Shown: one piece after another, positions 7,919 through 16,023 of the stretch
Numbering within the stretch: position 1 is the first letter of the stretch
Layout of the letters: each line of letters begins with the position of its first letter
Assembly (NCBI GenBank): GCA_934725105.1
Contig: CAKVBD010000022.1
Span: 1 to 35,933, forward strand
Direction of reading: 5' to 3'
From: an uncultured Bulleidia sp.
GTDB taxonomy: Bacteria > Bacillota_I > Bacilli_A > Erysipelotrichales > Erysipelotrichaceae
DNA length: 35,933 nucleotides
The notes under the pieces: model-generated
What the model was told of the DNA's origin: nothing
Databases searched by the model: none
Seen by the model: only the letters and a program-made list of their open reading frames with translations
Translations under genes and position numbers: made by a program

Positions 7919-9574
7919 ATGAGTGAATGGTGGAAGAAAGAAGTAGTGTATCAAATCTATCCAAGAAGTTTTTGTGATAGCAATCATGATGGCATTGGAG
8001 ATATTCAAGGTATCATTAGTAAATTAGATTATTTAAAAGATCTTGGTGTTACGATGCTTTGGATTTGTCCAATGTATAAATCTCCTTTGGCAGATAATGG
8101 ATATGATATTTCTGACTATTATGACATGTTAGAAGATTATGGGACAATGGAAGATGTGGATGCATTGATTGCGGAAGCAAAGAGAAGAAACATTGGCATC
8201 TTGATGGATCTTGTTATCAATCATACATCTGATGAACATGCATGGTTTCAGGAAGCATTGAAGGATCCAAATAGTAAATATAGAAACTACTACATCTTTA
8301 AAAAGGGCGTAGATGGGCATGCACCTACAAACTGGAGGAGTGTGTTTGGTGGATCTGTATGGGAAAAAGTCGAAAATGAAGATACATATTATTTCCATGC
8401 ATTTGCAAAGAAGCAGCCAGATTTGAACTGGGAAAATCCTGAAATGCGTAAGGATATCTATAAAATGATCAACTGGTGGCTGGATAAAGGAATTTCTGGC
8501 TTTAGAGTAGACGCAATCAACTTTATCAAGAAAGATCAGAGATGGTGTGATGGTGAAGTGGATGGTGCGGATGGATTGAGTGCCTGCTTCCAGTTCTGTA
8601 GAAATAAAGATGGAATTGAAGATTTCTTCCATGAATTGAGACAAGAAACATTTGACAAGCATCAATGTATGACAGTTGCGGAAGCTGTAGATGTTCCATA
8701 TGATCAATTGGAAACATTTATTGGAAAGACGGGATGTTTTTCTATGATGTTTGACTTTATGTATTCAAATCTGGATATCACAAAGAATGAAGAATGGTTC
8801 CCAGACCAGGATTGGACGATCAAAGCATATAAAGATGCATTGTTTGCTTCTCAAATTGAAATTAATAAGCTTGGGTGGGCTGGTGCATTCCATGAGAATC
8901 ATGATATGCCTAGATCATTGAATCGTCTTGTGAAAAATCCTGCAGATCGAAATGGTAAAGCTGCGAAACTGTTAGGCAGTTTATTGATGTTCTTGAAATC
9001 TACACCGTATATCTATGAAGGGGAAGAGATTGGAATGATCAATAATGAAAGAACATCCATTGATGAATTTGATGATATTTCTTCTCATAATCAATATACA
9101 CGTGCATTAGAAGAAGGTTATTCTAAAGAAGAAGCAATGCATTTTGTGAATCGTAGAAGTAGAGATAATACAAGATCTCCAATGTGCTGGGATAGTAGTG
9201 AATATGGTGGATTTAGTGATGTGAAACCATGGCTTGCATTGAATGAACATGCGAGTGAAATCAATGTGGAAAAGCAGATCAATGATTCTGATTCTGTATT
9301 ATCTTTCTACAAGAAAGCAATTGCATTACGACAAGAAAATGTGGATTTAATTGTGGATGGTTCTTTTGAAGCGTTAGATACATGTGATGAAGTTGTTGCA
9401 TATCGTAGAGCAAATGATAGTGAAGAAATCATTTGTATCAATAATATGAGTGGAGAGGAACATGAAGTAGGTATTGATGGTACATATGAAGTACTCTTAT
9501 CCAATGCAGATGTAAACTATAAGGATCATAAATACCAGCTATCTCCTTGGCAGACAATTGTATTAAAGAAATAA
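7919..9574 (+). CDS. GH13 alpha-glucosidase (GH13_31-like)
   Basis: A 551-residue cytosolic glycoside hydrolase family 13 enzyme of the oligo-1,6-glucosidase/alpha-glucosidase group, which releases glucose from the non-reducing end of malto- or isomalto-oligosaccharides. Domain order is the (beta/alpha)8 barrel (about 1-470) and a C-terminal beta domain. Catalytic residues can be placed: nucleophile Asp198 in GFRVDAINF, acid/base Glu255 in TVAEAV, and the stabilising Asp329 in ENHDMPR. The residue after the nucleophile is Ala199; in this subfamily Ala or Thr there goes with alpha-1,4 specificity and Val with alpha-1,6. I start at MSEWWKKEVVYQIYP because the family begins there; the 22 upstream codons look non-coding. 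It is alone, with no adjacent transporter. Confidence 0.93.
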   Translation: MSEWWKKEVVYQIYPRSFCDSNHDGIGDIQGIISKLDYLKDLGVTMLWICPMYKSPLADNGYDISDYYDMLEDYGTMEDVDALIAEAKRRNIGILMDLVINHTSDEHAWFQEALKDPNSKYRNYYIFKKGVDGHAPTNWRSVFGGSVWEKVENEDTYYFHAFAKKQPDLNWENPEMRKDIYKMINWWLDKGISGFRVDAINFIKKDQRWCDGEVDGADGLSACFQFCRNKDGIEDFFHELRQETFDKHQCMTVAEAVDVPYDQLETFIGKTGCFSMMFDFMYSNLDITKNEEWFPDQDWTIKAYKDALFASQIEINKLGWAGAFHENHDMPRSLNRLVKNPADRNGKAAKLLGSLLMFLKSTPYIYEGEEIGMINNERTSIDEFDDISSHNQYTRALEEGYSKEEAMHFVNRRSRDNTRSPMCWDSSEYGGFSDVKPWLALNEHASEINVEKQINDSDSVLSFYKKAIALRQENVDLIVDGSFEALDTCDEVVAYRRANDSEEIICINNMSGEEHEVGIDGTYEVLLSNADVNYKDHKYQLSPWQTIVLKK

Positions 9575-9600
9575 TGCTGATCATTTGATCAGCATTATTT
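9569..9600. terminator. Shared bidirectional terminator
   Basis: A perfect 14-bp stem, AAATAATGCTGATC with GATCAGCATTATTT, closes on an ATTT loop. It contains the stop codons of both convergent genes (9572-9574 plus, 9595-9597 minus), so one hairpin ends both transcripts. Confidence 0.9.
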
Positions 9601-10623
9601 AAATTCGAGATTTGCATATATTTTCTGCATTTTCTGATCTGGATAATGATTGTCCAGATAGATTTCAAATGCGTTATTTGCCTGGATATTCTGTGTTCTT
9701 TCATACCATCTGAATACCGTAGCACCAGACATGAAAGAATTGAAAATCATAAAGACTAATAATATTGTAGTGAGTGGTTTACCTGCTTTGTTTGGAATCT
9801 TTAAGATCCATGTTGCCATCACTGGATAAATGGTTTTGATCCAAAGGATTCCTAAGATACCCCAGAAAATGGAATACTCCAGGCAGATTCTACCATTTAA
9901 GTTATATGGCATACTGGAATAATCCCATGAAGTGGATCCAAATGCCATTTCCTGAAAGAAACTGCATGCATATTCCACAACAGAACCACTGATAAATCCA
10001 CCAATAAAGGAATAGATACTGCTTCTATTTCTATATTTGTATAAACTGTACGTTAATACAAGAGCACCAAATCCATAGACGAGATTGAATGGTCCATAAA
10101 TTAAACCGACTCTTGATTCGTAATGTCCTCTTGTGATAAGACACCAGATTGTTTCTATGACAACACCGCCAAAGCATCCAATAAAGAATACCCAGAACAG
10201 TTTATAGAAAGTATCACCAGCCGCAAAATGCTTGGTGATTTTTTCTTCGTAGTCAATTTCTGCATTTGTTGGCTTGACTGGCAAGATCTTGACTTTCTTA
10301 TTGCTTTTTCTTTCAAATCGTTCTGCTTCTTTGACACGTGTTTTTAATTCATCAGATTGCTTTCTTGCTTTTAATGACAGACGTGCATAGTTTTCGGATG
10401 CATCTGTTAATAGTTCTGCTTCTTCAAGCATGGCATTTTTTAATCGTGGCATTGTTGAGATGCCTTGTTGTGTGCCTTTTGCGAGTGCATCGTATTGTGA
10501 ATGCAGCGTTGCATCTGTTACTTGTTCTAGATCTTTTAGATCTTGTTTTGTTTTTGTGTAACGATACTTTAGTTTTTCGTTGATGTCATTTGTATTTTCT
10601 TTTTGATTGAATAAATTGAACAT
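9595..10623 (-). CDS. CmpB-type putative ABC transporter membrane protein
   Basis: A 342-residue protein. Residues 1 to about 130 are a charged, helical, probably coiled-coil region rich in Lys, Glu and Gln. The rest is a membrane domain with six or so helices that matches the family named 'putative ABC-transporter type IV' (CmpB): FFIGCFGGVVIETIWCL, YGPFNLVYGFGAL, and the SFIGGFISGSVVEYACSF and LNGRICLEYSIFWG stretches. The start at 10623 is chosen because a terminator for the upstream cspA gene lies at 10654-10677, so the longer frame to 10713 cannot be translated from its own mRNA. No ATPase gene is adjacent. The biochemical role of this family is not established. Confidence 0.8.
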   Translation of the reverse strand: MFNLFNQKENTNDINEKLKYRYTKTKQDLKDLEQVTDATLHSQYDALAKGTQQGISTMPRLKNAMLEEAELLTDASENYARLSLKARKQSDELKTRVKEAERFERKSNKKVKILPVKPTNAEIDYEEKITKHFAAGDTFYKLFWVFFIGCFGGVVIETIWCLITRGHYESRVGLIYGPFNLVYGFGALVLTYSLYKYRNRSSIYSFIGGFISGSVVEYACSFFQEMAFGSTSWDYSSMPYNLNGRICLEYSIFWGILGILWIKTIYPVMATWILKIPNKAGKPLTTILLVFMIFNSFMSGATVFRWYERTQNIQANNAFEIYLDNHYPDQKMQKIYANLEFK

Positions 10624-10653
10624 GCGAATATTATAGAGTCTTTTGGGCAAAGT

Positions 10654-10677
10654 AAAAAGAGACTTTCGTCTCTTTTT
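10654..10677. terminator. cspA terminator
   Basis: AAAAAGAGAC and GTCTCTTTTT form a perfect 10-bp stem with a 4-nt loop, U-rich on both strands. It follows cspA on the minus strand and separates it from the CmpB-type gene. Confidence 0.88.
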
Positions 10678-10714
10678 GCGACGCTTGCTTTCAAATAATT
10701 CGATATGAATCAAA

Positions 10715-10915
10715 TTAGAGCTTTACGACGTTGGAAGCTTGTGGTCCACGATCACTTTCAGTTACATCAAATTGAACAGAAGCTCCTTCATCAAGTGTTT
10801 TGTATCCATCAGACTGGATTGCAGAATAATGTACGAATACATCTTTTCCATCTTCAGCAGTAATGAATCCATAACCCTTTTCAGCGTTGAACCATTTAAC
10901 TTTTCCTGTTGCCAT
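10715..10915 (-). CDS. cspA: Cold-shock protein
   Basis: A 66-residue CspA-family RNA chaperone, one oligonucleotide-binding beta-barrel. Both RNA-binding motifs are intact: KGYGFI (RNP1) and DVFVHYSAI (RNP2), followed by the usual EGASVQFDVTESDRGPQASNV. It binds single-stranded RNA and prevents secondary structure. The ATG has a GGAGA ribosome site 7 nt upstream. A promoter at 10993-11021 gives a 5' leader of about 70 nt, shorter than the long thermosensor leader of E. coli cspA. A strong terminator follows, so it is monocistronic. The paralogue letter is arbitrary. Confidence 0.96.
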   Translation of the reverse strand: MATGKVKWFNAEKGYGFITAEDGKDVFVHYSAIQSDGYKTLDEGASVQFDVTESDRGPQASNVVKL

Positions 10916-10992
10916 TTTTAAGTCTCCATTTCTACATATCCCAATAACTAATTGTAAAATGAATTAAAACTAGATACCTGTATGTAAGTACA

Positions 10993-11021
10993 ATCATAGA
11001 ATTATTTTGGTAAAAAATCAA
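10993..11021 (-). promoter_or_regulatory. cspA promoter
   Basis: On the minus strand TTGATT (11016-11021), a 17-nt spacer and TATGAT (10993-10998) give a near-consensus housekeeping promoter. A cre-like sequence, TGTAAACGTTTTCT, lies just upstream at 11028-11041, with one mismatch at a conserved end position, so catabolite control is possible but weakly supported. Confidence 0.75.
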
Positions 11022-11120
11022 GATTTGTGTAAACGTTTTCTGTTTGAGAGATATTTAAAATGTTTCAAAAATTAATCATCATCCATAGATGGTGTGTTTC
11101 TTAATAATTTTAATTCAAGC

Positions 11121-11248
11121 AGCATCAACTATCCGAAAATGAATTGCCAGGCAGGCAAAAGAAGATGCTTAAAGCGGATGTTAAGCAAAATAGGATATTG
11201 TGAGTTTGTGAAAACAATTCAAAAGCAGGTACAATAAGCTGCTTTTTT
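11121..11248 (+). ncRNA. Structured leader or small RNA ending in a terminator
   Basis: The gap 10916-11377 has no recognisable gene. From 11121 there is a stack of possible helices: GCATC/GATGC (11122-11126 with 11164-11168), TTGCC/GGCAA (11144-11148 with 11154-11158), TGCTTAA/TTAAGCA (11167-11173 with 11182-11188), and a loop ATCCG (11131-11135) that can pair with CGGAT (11175-11179). It ends in a terminator, AAAAGCAG/CTGCTTTT plus U-tail (11221-11248). TGCTT can also pair with AAGCA in the 5' arm of the terminator. That is the layout of a transcription attenuator for the ABC exporter downstream, or of a free small RNA. A 32-codon ORF (11139-11237) runs through it without a ribosome site. 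Confidence 0.45.
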
Positions 11249-11335
11249 CAATAGATGTATAGATTTTTGCAGAAGTGGATGATTATATTTCTTTTAGAAA
11301 TTATTTTTGAAGAACGCATAATACTTCTTCACAGA

Positions 11336-11360
11336 CGTTACTATGCGTTGTATAGTAACG
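11336..11360 (+). promoter_or_regulatory. Perfect inverted repeat before the ABC exporter gene
   Basis: CGTTACTAT (11336-11344) and ATAGTAACG (11352-11360) form a perfect 9-bp repeat with a 7-nt centre. It ends 1-2 nt before the ribosome site GGAGG. As DNA it could be an operator; as RNA a hairpin whose folding sits against the ribosome site. Confidence 0.55.
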
Positions 11361-11377
11361 GCAGGAGGTGTATTTAT

Positions 11378-12955
11378 ATGGATGCACATGCTGAAAAAAT
11401 TCATTCGATCATGAATTTAATTTTAAATAAACCTAGTTTATTTATCTTCACAATGCTTTTTGATTTCTTTTCTGCATTGTTTTCAACAATTTCATCTGTT
11501 AGATTGGCGCTTTTTACACAGAATGTAATTGAAGGAAAATATATAGAAGCTATACAAGTTGAATTGGTAAATTTGATATTGTTTCTCATAGCTGTTTTTG
11601 CGGATTATTTATATCATGTACTTCAGAATAAAACGATTCAGAGTGGAATGATTGTATATCGAGATATGATATCAAATTCACTTGTTCATACGGATAAAGA
11701 TGAGAATTTGTATATTAGTGCACTAAATACTGACTCAACAAGAATTGAAAATGGCATTCGTAATGCATTTGTTGTATGTGATGGATTGATGTATATGATT
11801 GTTAGCTTGGTTGCGTTGATTTATATTCATTGGTCAATTATGTTTGTTTCAATAGGTCTGTTTTTGTTGAATTATATTGTTCCAATTTTGGAAAAAAAGC
11901 CTTCAGAAAGAGCAGAAAAACAAAGTTCTTATTTGCAGAAAGAGTATTTAGAGAAGACTACAGATGTTATTAAAGGAAAGGTTGTGTGGAATGCATATAA
12001 CTGCTTTTCGATGCTTCGTTCTAAATTATCTTTATTTGCAAACGAATATGAAAGAGATTTATTAACTGTTCGAAATAAACAGTCATTATTGAATGAGGTG
12101 CCTATTGCAGTCAGTGTAACAGGACAAACATTATTAATGGTTTTTACACTGTTTTTGATTATAAAGGGTGCAGTGATTCCTGGAACGATCTTGTCAGTAG
12201 GAAATCTTTCTGGTTCATTCTTTAATAATATTAGTAATTTTATGTCAGCTAAGAATCAAATGAATGGGTACAATGCGGTATTTAGAGAAAGAATAGAGTA
12301 TGATGAAAAACCAGTCATTTCTGAAAAGAAAATTGATGATTATTCAATACGAATGAAAAATGTTAGCTTTTCATATGATCACAATAGTGAGCTGATTCAT
12401 GATTTCAATTATGTTTTTGAGAGTGGGAAAAAATACTTGATCTATGGCGATTCTGGTTGCGGAAAATCGACTTTATTAAAATTAATTTTTAGAAGTTTGG
12501 TAGAAAATAAAGGTGATATTTTCTTGGAAAAAGAAAACTATTCAAATATATCTGATGAACAATTGCATCGTGTCATTGGATTTATTATGCAAGATAGCTA
12601 TGTGTTTGATGATACAGTGCTGAATAATATAACACTTGGCAGAAATCTGGGTGAAGGCGTTGTGCAAGATGCATTGTTGCAGGCAAAAGCACAAGATGTA
12701 TCTACATTGAATGGTAATGCAAAAGAACTTTCTGGCGGACAAATGCAAAGAATATGTTTGGCAAGAGAACTGGTGGAATATCATCCAATTATTTTAATGG
12801 ATGAAGTAGCGAATGCAGTTGATGAAGAAACCGCAAAGCAAATTTATGAATTGCTTTTGAATAGCAATAGAACTGTTATTGCGGTGGCACATTATCTTCC
12901 TGCTGGAATCAAAGAGAAATTTGATGAAATATTGCCATTCTCTACTGAAAATTGA
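11378..12955 (+). CDS. ABC exporter, fused permease-ATPase half-transporter
   Basis: A 525-residue type-IV (MsbA-like) half-transporter, expected to work as a homodimer or with an unlinked partner. Residues 1 to about 310 form the membrane domain (hydrophobic blocks near 18-50, 62-82, 130-170 and 240-290). Residues 325-525 form the nucleotide-binding domain: Walker A GDSGCGKST at 357, Q-loop in IMQDSYVFDD, signature LSGGQMQR at 451, Walker B IILMDE with Glu476, and switch His505 in VAHY. The D-loop reads ANAVD rather than SALD. The start is the ATG with GGCAGGAGG upstream. The gene stands alone between a structured leader and a terminator. The substrate is unknown; small exporters of this shape often move peptides or lipids. 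Confidence 0.88.
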   Translation: MDAHAEKIHSIMNLILNKPSLFIFTMLFDFFSALFSTISSVRLALFTQNVIEGKYIEAIQVELVNLILFLIAVFADYLYHVLQNKTIQSGMIVYRDMISNSLVHTDKDENLYISALNTDSTRIENGIRNAFVVCDGLMYMIVSLVALIYIHWSIMFVSIGLFLLNYIVPILEKKPSERAEKQSSYLQKEYLEKTTDVIKGKVVWNAYNCFSMLRSKLSLFANEYERDLLTVRNKQSLLNEVPIAVSVTGQTLLMVFTLFLIIKGAVIPGTILSVGNLSGSFFNNISNFMSAKNQMNGYNAVFRERIEYDEKPVISEKKIDDYSIRMKNVSFSYDHNSELIHDFNYVFESGKKYLIYGDSGCGKSTLLKLIFRSLVENKGDIFLEKENYSNISDEQLHRVIGFIMQDSYVFDDTVLNNITLGRNLGEGVVQDALLQAKAQDVSTLNGNAKELSGGQMQRICLARELVEYHPIILMDEVANAVDEETAKQIYELLLNSNRTVIAVAHYLPAGIKEKFDEILPFSTEN

Positions 12956-12973
12956 AGAACTGACTTTCACAGA

Positions 12974-13007
12974 AGTCTCTGGGGTATGTGCCTGGAGACT
13001 TTCTTTC
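12974..13007 (+). terminator. ABC exporter terminator
   Basis: AGTCTCTGGG pairs with CCTGGAGACT (10 bp with G-U pairs) around a short loop, followed by TTTCTTTC. Confidence 0.75.
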
Positions 13008-13037
13008 ATAATGAAATGAATCCTGTTTTCTTTTCTC

Positions 13038-13066
13038 TTTTCAAAATGTGCAATAAACCGTATAAT
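13038..13066 (+). promoter_or_regulatory. metG promoter
   Basis: TTTTCA (13038-13043), a 17-nt spacer and a consensus TATAAT (13061-13066) lie just upstream of the T-box leader. Confidence 0.7.
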
Positions 13067-13071
13067 ATAAG

Positions 13072-13299
13072 GACTTAAAAGCTTTGAAGGAAAGAGTAGT
13101 TTCTAAATCGTTCTTTAGAGAGCAGATGGATGGTGGAAATCTGTGAATGAAGGAAATGAACATGGATCTGGAGCTGGATGTTCAAATAGGATATCCCGGA
13201 AGAACTCCGTTAAAACAAATGAGTGTCTCTATAGAATGTGTAGAGGAAGATAAAGGTGGTAACGCGTGCAAGACGTCCTTTCATTAGGGATGTCTTTTT
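13072..13299 (+). promoter_or_regulatory. T-box leader of metG (Met)
   Basis: The leader fills the gap before metG and has the T-box parts in order: an AGTAG loop-E segment (about 13096), the GAA-side strand with ATG at 13162-13164 as the specifier codon, stem III (CTCTA/TAGAG), the T-box element GGTGGTAACGCG at 13255-13266, and a terminator GACGTCCT/AGGGATGTC plus U-run (13272-13299). Uncharged tRNA-Met would pair at ATG and at TGGT through its ACCA end and prevent termination. The usual ACC after TGGN is AAC here, a minor deviation. Confidence 0.9.
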
Positions 13300-13319
13300 C
13301 ATTTTTGAGGAGGTAAAAC

Positions 13320-15260
13320 ATGGAAAACAAAGGACCATATTATTTAACAACAGCGATTGCGTATACTTCAGGAAAACCACATATTGGTAACGTATATGAA
13401 ATCGTATTAGCGGATGCAATTGCCCGCTATAAAAGACAGGTAGGCTATGATGTTCGTTTCCAGACTGGTACGGATGAACATGGTCAGAAGGTTGAAGAAA
13501 AGGCTACAAAGGCTGGTATTTCTCCTAAGGCATTTGTTGATGAAGTATCTAAGGAAATCAAGAACCAGTTTGATGTTATGAATGTTTCTTATGATAAATT
13601 CATGAGAACAACAGATCCATATCATGAAAAGCAGGTGCAGAAGATCTTTAAGAAGCTCTATGATAAGGGTGATATTTATAAGGGTCATTATGATGGTTTG
13701 TATTGTCAGGAATGTGAAGCATTCTATACAAAGTCTCAGATCACAGAAGATGGTAAATGTCCTGTCTGTGGTGGTGAATTGAAGGAAATGCAGGAAGAAG
13801 CATATTTCTTCAAGATGAGTAAGTATTCTGATCGTTTGATCAAGTATATTGAAGATCATCCTCATTTCATTCAGCCTGAAAGTAGAAAGAATGAAATGAT
13901 CAATAACTTCTTGAAACCAGGTCTTCAGGATCTTTGTGTTTCTAGAACATCCTTTAAATGGGGTATTCCAGTTGATTTTGATCCTAAGCATGTTGTTTAT
14001 GTATGGATTGATGCATTGACAAACTATATTACTGGTCTTGGCTATGATGTTGATGGAAATAATGATCCATTATTTGATAAGTACTGGCCAGCTGACCTTC
14101 ATTTGATTGGTAAGGACATTGTTAGATTCCATACAATTTACTGGCCAATTATGCTGATGGCATTGGATGTTCCACTGCCTAAGCAGATCTTTGGTCACCC
14201 ATGGTTACTCACTGGTGATTCTAAGATGAGTAAGTCTAAGGGTAATGTTATCTATGCGGATGATCTTGTATCTTTATTTGGTACAGATGCTGTGAGATAT
14301 ATTATGCTTCATGAAATGCCATTTGCACAGGATGGTCATATCACATATGATCTCATGATTGAAAGAATCAACAGTGACCTTGCAAATAACTTAGGTAACT
14401 TGGTAAATCGTACATTATCTATGGAAAATAAATACTTCAATGGTGTTGTCGCAAATCCAAATGAAATTGAAGATGTTGATGCTGATCTGAAGAGTGTTGC
14501 AACAAATACAGTGAAGCTTGTAGATGAATCTATGGATACATTGCATGTTGCAGATGCAATTGATCATATTCTTGATTTGTTCTCTAGATGTAACAAGTAC
14601 ATTGATGAAACAGAGCCATGGAAACTTGCTAAGGATCCTGAAAAGATTGGCAGACTTGCTACAGTGCTTTACAACTTGTTAGAATCTGTACGTATTGGTG
14701 CAATTCTATTGAAGCCATATTTACCTGAAACAGCTGAAAAGATTTTGAAGTCTTTGAATACTGAAAAGACAAGTGAAGATGATTTAACATTCGGCTTGCT
14801 TGAAAATGGAAGCAAGATTACAGATAAGCCAGAAATCTTATTTGCTAGACTCAAGGAAGAAGAAGTAATGGCTAAGGTAGAAGAGATTCAAAGTAGAATC
14901 AAGAAAGAAGTGAAAGAAGCTAAGAAGGAAGTAAAGGGTGAAGTTACAATTGATGACTTTGCGAAACTTGATTTGAGAGTTGGTAAGGTTTTATCTTGTG
15001 AAAAGCATCCTGATGCTGATAAGCTGTTGATTTTGACAGTAGACTTAGGTGAAGGTAAACCTAGACAGATTGTTTCTGGTTTAGCTGCTTCTTATACACC
15101 TGGTCAGATGATTGGAAAGCATGTAGTAGTCATCGCAAACCTTGCTAAGGCTACAATTCGTGGCGAAGAAAGCAATGGTATGCTGCTTGCTGGTAAGGAA
15201 AATGGTCAGATCGCTGTTGTTGAAGTGAACGGACTTTCTGCTGGTACAAAAATTAGCTAA
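13320..15260 (+). CDS. metG: Methionyl-tRNA synthetase
   Basis: A 646-residue class I synthetase that charges tRNA-Met with methionine. HIGN is at residues 21-24 and KMSKS at 302-306. A four-cysteine zinc knuckle (CQEC and CPVC, roughly residues 128-150) lies in the connective peptide. The anticodon-binding helical domain follows, then a Lys/Glu-rich linker near 515-540. The C-terminal 105 residues are the EMAP/Trbp111 tRNA-binding domain (FAKLDLRVGKVLSCEKHPDADKL), which dimerises the enzyme. Length matches Bacillus-type MetG. AGGAGG lies 7 nt before the start. Regulation is by the T-box just upstream. Confidence 0.98.
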   Translation: MENKGPYYLTTAIAYTSGKPHIGNVYEIVLADAIARYKRQVGYDVRFQTGTDEHGQKVEEKATKAGISPKAFVDEVSKEIKNQFDVMNVSYDKFMRTTDPYHEKQVQKIFKKLYDKGDIYKGHYDGLYCQECEAFYTKSQITEDGKCPVCGGELKEMQEEAYFFKMSKYSDRLIKYIEDHPHFIQPESRKNEMINNFLKPGLQDLCVSRTSFKWGIPVDFDPKHVVYVWIDALTNYITGLGYDVDGNNDPLFDKYWPADLHLIGKDIVRFHTIYWPIMLMALDVPLPKQIFGHPWLLTGDSKMSKSKGNVIYADDLVSLFGTDAVRYIMLHEMPFAQDGHITYDLMIERINSDLANNLGNLVNRTLSMENKYFNGVVANPNEIEDVDADLKSVATNTVKLVDESMDTLHVADAIDHILDLFSRCNKYIDETEPWKLAKDPEKIGRLATVLYNLLESVRIGAILLKPYLPETAEKILKSLNTEKTSEDDLTFGLLENGSKITDKPEILFARLKEEEVMAKVEEIQSRIKKEVKEAKKEVKGEVTIDDFAKLDLRVGKVLSCEKHPDADKLLILTVDLGEGKPRQIVSGLAASYTPGQMIGKHVVVIANLAKATIRGEESNGMLLAGKENGQIAVVEVNGLSAGTKIS

Positions 15261-15268
15261 AGTAATAG

Positions 15269-15307
15269 AGAAGTGAAATCAGAATTCTGAGAGTAACTTC
15301 TTTTTTT
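15269..15307 (+). terminator. metG terminator
   Basis: AGAAGT pairs with ACTTCT, with an inner self-complementary CAGAATTCTG, and T7 follows. Confidence 0.75.
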
Positions 15308-15319
15308 GAATATATGAAT

Positions 15320-15350
15320 AAAGAGAACCTGTTGTTTTATGGTTCTCTTT
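15320..15350 (-). terminator. Lipoprotein gene terminator
   Basis: AAAGAGAACC and GGTTCTCTTT form a perfect 10-bp stem with an 11-nt loop. It overlaps the stop codon of the minus-strand lipoprotein gene (15349-15351). It can also back up metG termination. Confidence 0.75.
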
Positions 15351-15831
15351 ATTGGGTATTTGATGAGATTTTTTGAATTGGGAGAACAACTACTTTTTTA
15401 TCAATTCTTCCTAGGATGTCAAAACTAGTATCGCCAATGACAATAATGTGAAAATCAAAAGTTTCGAGGAAATTCTGCAGTTCATTCAATTGCTGATCCG
15501 ATCCTTTAATGTAATACGTAGAACAGAAGCTGCTGCGGTATTTTTTAACTGTGGTCTGTAAAGCATCTGGAATGAGAGACGTATCCTTTGCGTTAGCATC
15601 ACCTTCATCAACTATGTCATAGATACCTTTTCGATATTCTTCTTCGTTATCTAATTGAAAATCTATTCCATCTGATAAGTACAAGATAGAAATATAGGAA
15701 TTGCCTTCTGATTGAGAGATGTATGCAAATATTTCGGCATCGCATGGATATACCTTCAGAGTAGAATATGTGTTAGCTAAACAGCCAAACATGAAAATAA
15801 GTAGAGAAGAAATAATGAATAATTTTTTCAT
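15349..15831 (-). CDS. Putative lipoprotein, unknown function
   Basis: A 160-residue predicted lipoprotein. The N-terminus MKKLFIISSLLIFMFGCLAN is a signal peptide with a lipobox ending at Cys17, so the mature protein would be anchored on the outer face of the membrane. The mature part is about 144 residues, mildly acidic, with alternating strands and two further cysteines (YPCDAE and SSFCSTYY) that could form a disulfide. I do not recognise the domain. The start has AAAGGAGA upstream. It is monocistronic. It matters for the Lgt question below: a lipoprotein here implies a working Lgt somewhere in the genome. Confidence 0.75.
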   Translation of the reverse strand: MKKLFIISSLLIFMFGCLANTYSTLKVYPCDAEIFAYISQSEGNSYISILYLSDGIDFQLDNEEEYRKGIYDIVDEGDANAKDTSLIPDALQTTVKKYRSSFCSTYYIKGSDQQLNELQNFLETFDFHIIVIGDTSFDILGRIDKKVVVLPIQKISSNTQ

Positions 15832-15906
15832 AACATCTCCTTTCTGTACTTACAATATATTTAAATTTCAATGAATGAACAGTCTTTTTTTCTCTCTGAT
15901 ATTTTG

Positions 15907-15950
15907 TATAATTTAGATAAATGTGGGTTGCATTTGTCAGCAACCTTTTA
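15907..15950 (+). other. -10 box and short hairpin in the nadK upstream region
   Basis: TATAAT at 15907-15912 is followed by the perfect hairpin GGTTGC/GCAACC (15926-15945) and CCTTTTAT. A transcript from this box would meet the hairpin within about 30 nt, so it could be an abortive or attenuated start of the nadK mRNA or a very short RNA. The rest of 15832-16023 is T-rich with no gene. Confidence 0.3.
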
Positions 15951-16011
15951 TATTTGCTTTTTTGCATGGATAGAATCTTGCGAGTAACTTCTTTTTTCTT
16001 TTGGATGCGTT

Positions 16012-16017
16012 TATACT
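16012..16017 (+). promoter_or_regulatory. -10 box abutting the nadK start codon
   Basis: TATACT ends 6 nt before the nadK ATG, so transcription would begin at or next to the A of the ATG. No Shine-Dalgarno is present (only TAAGGC). Confidence 0.5.
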
Positions 16018-16023
16018 TAAGGC

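Noticed and set aside
8129..8707. 192-codon frame antisense to the GH13 gene
   Set aside because: It lies wholly inside a clear GH13 catalytic domain and has the Ile/Phe/Cys-rich make-up of a reverse-strand shadow; no ribosome site.
11028..11041. CcpA (cre) site upstream of cspA
   Set aside because: One conserved end position mismatches, and cspA is not a typical catabolite gene; mentioned only as weak.
11139..11237. 32-codon ORF as a confirmed peptide gene
   Set aside because: No ribosome site, and its stop codon falls in the terminator loop. Kept only as an alternative in the findings.
11378..12955. Bacteriocin secretion locus
   Set aside because: The ABC protein lacks an N-terminal peptidase domain and there is no convincing precursor peptide, immunity or modification gene nearby.
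13407..13991. 194-codon frame antisense to metG
   Set aside because: Shadow of the metG catalytic domain; composition is Ile/Leu/Thr-rich without domain signals.
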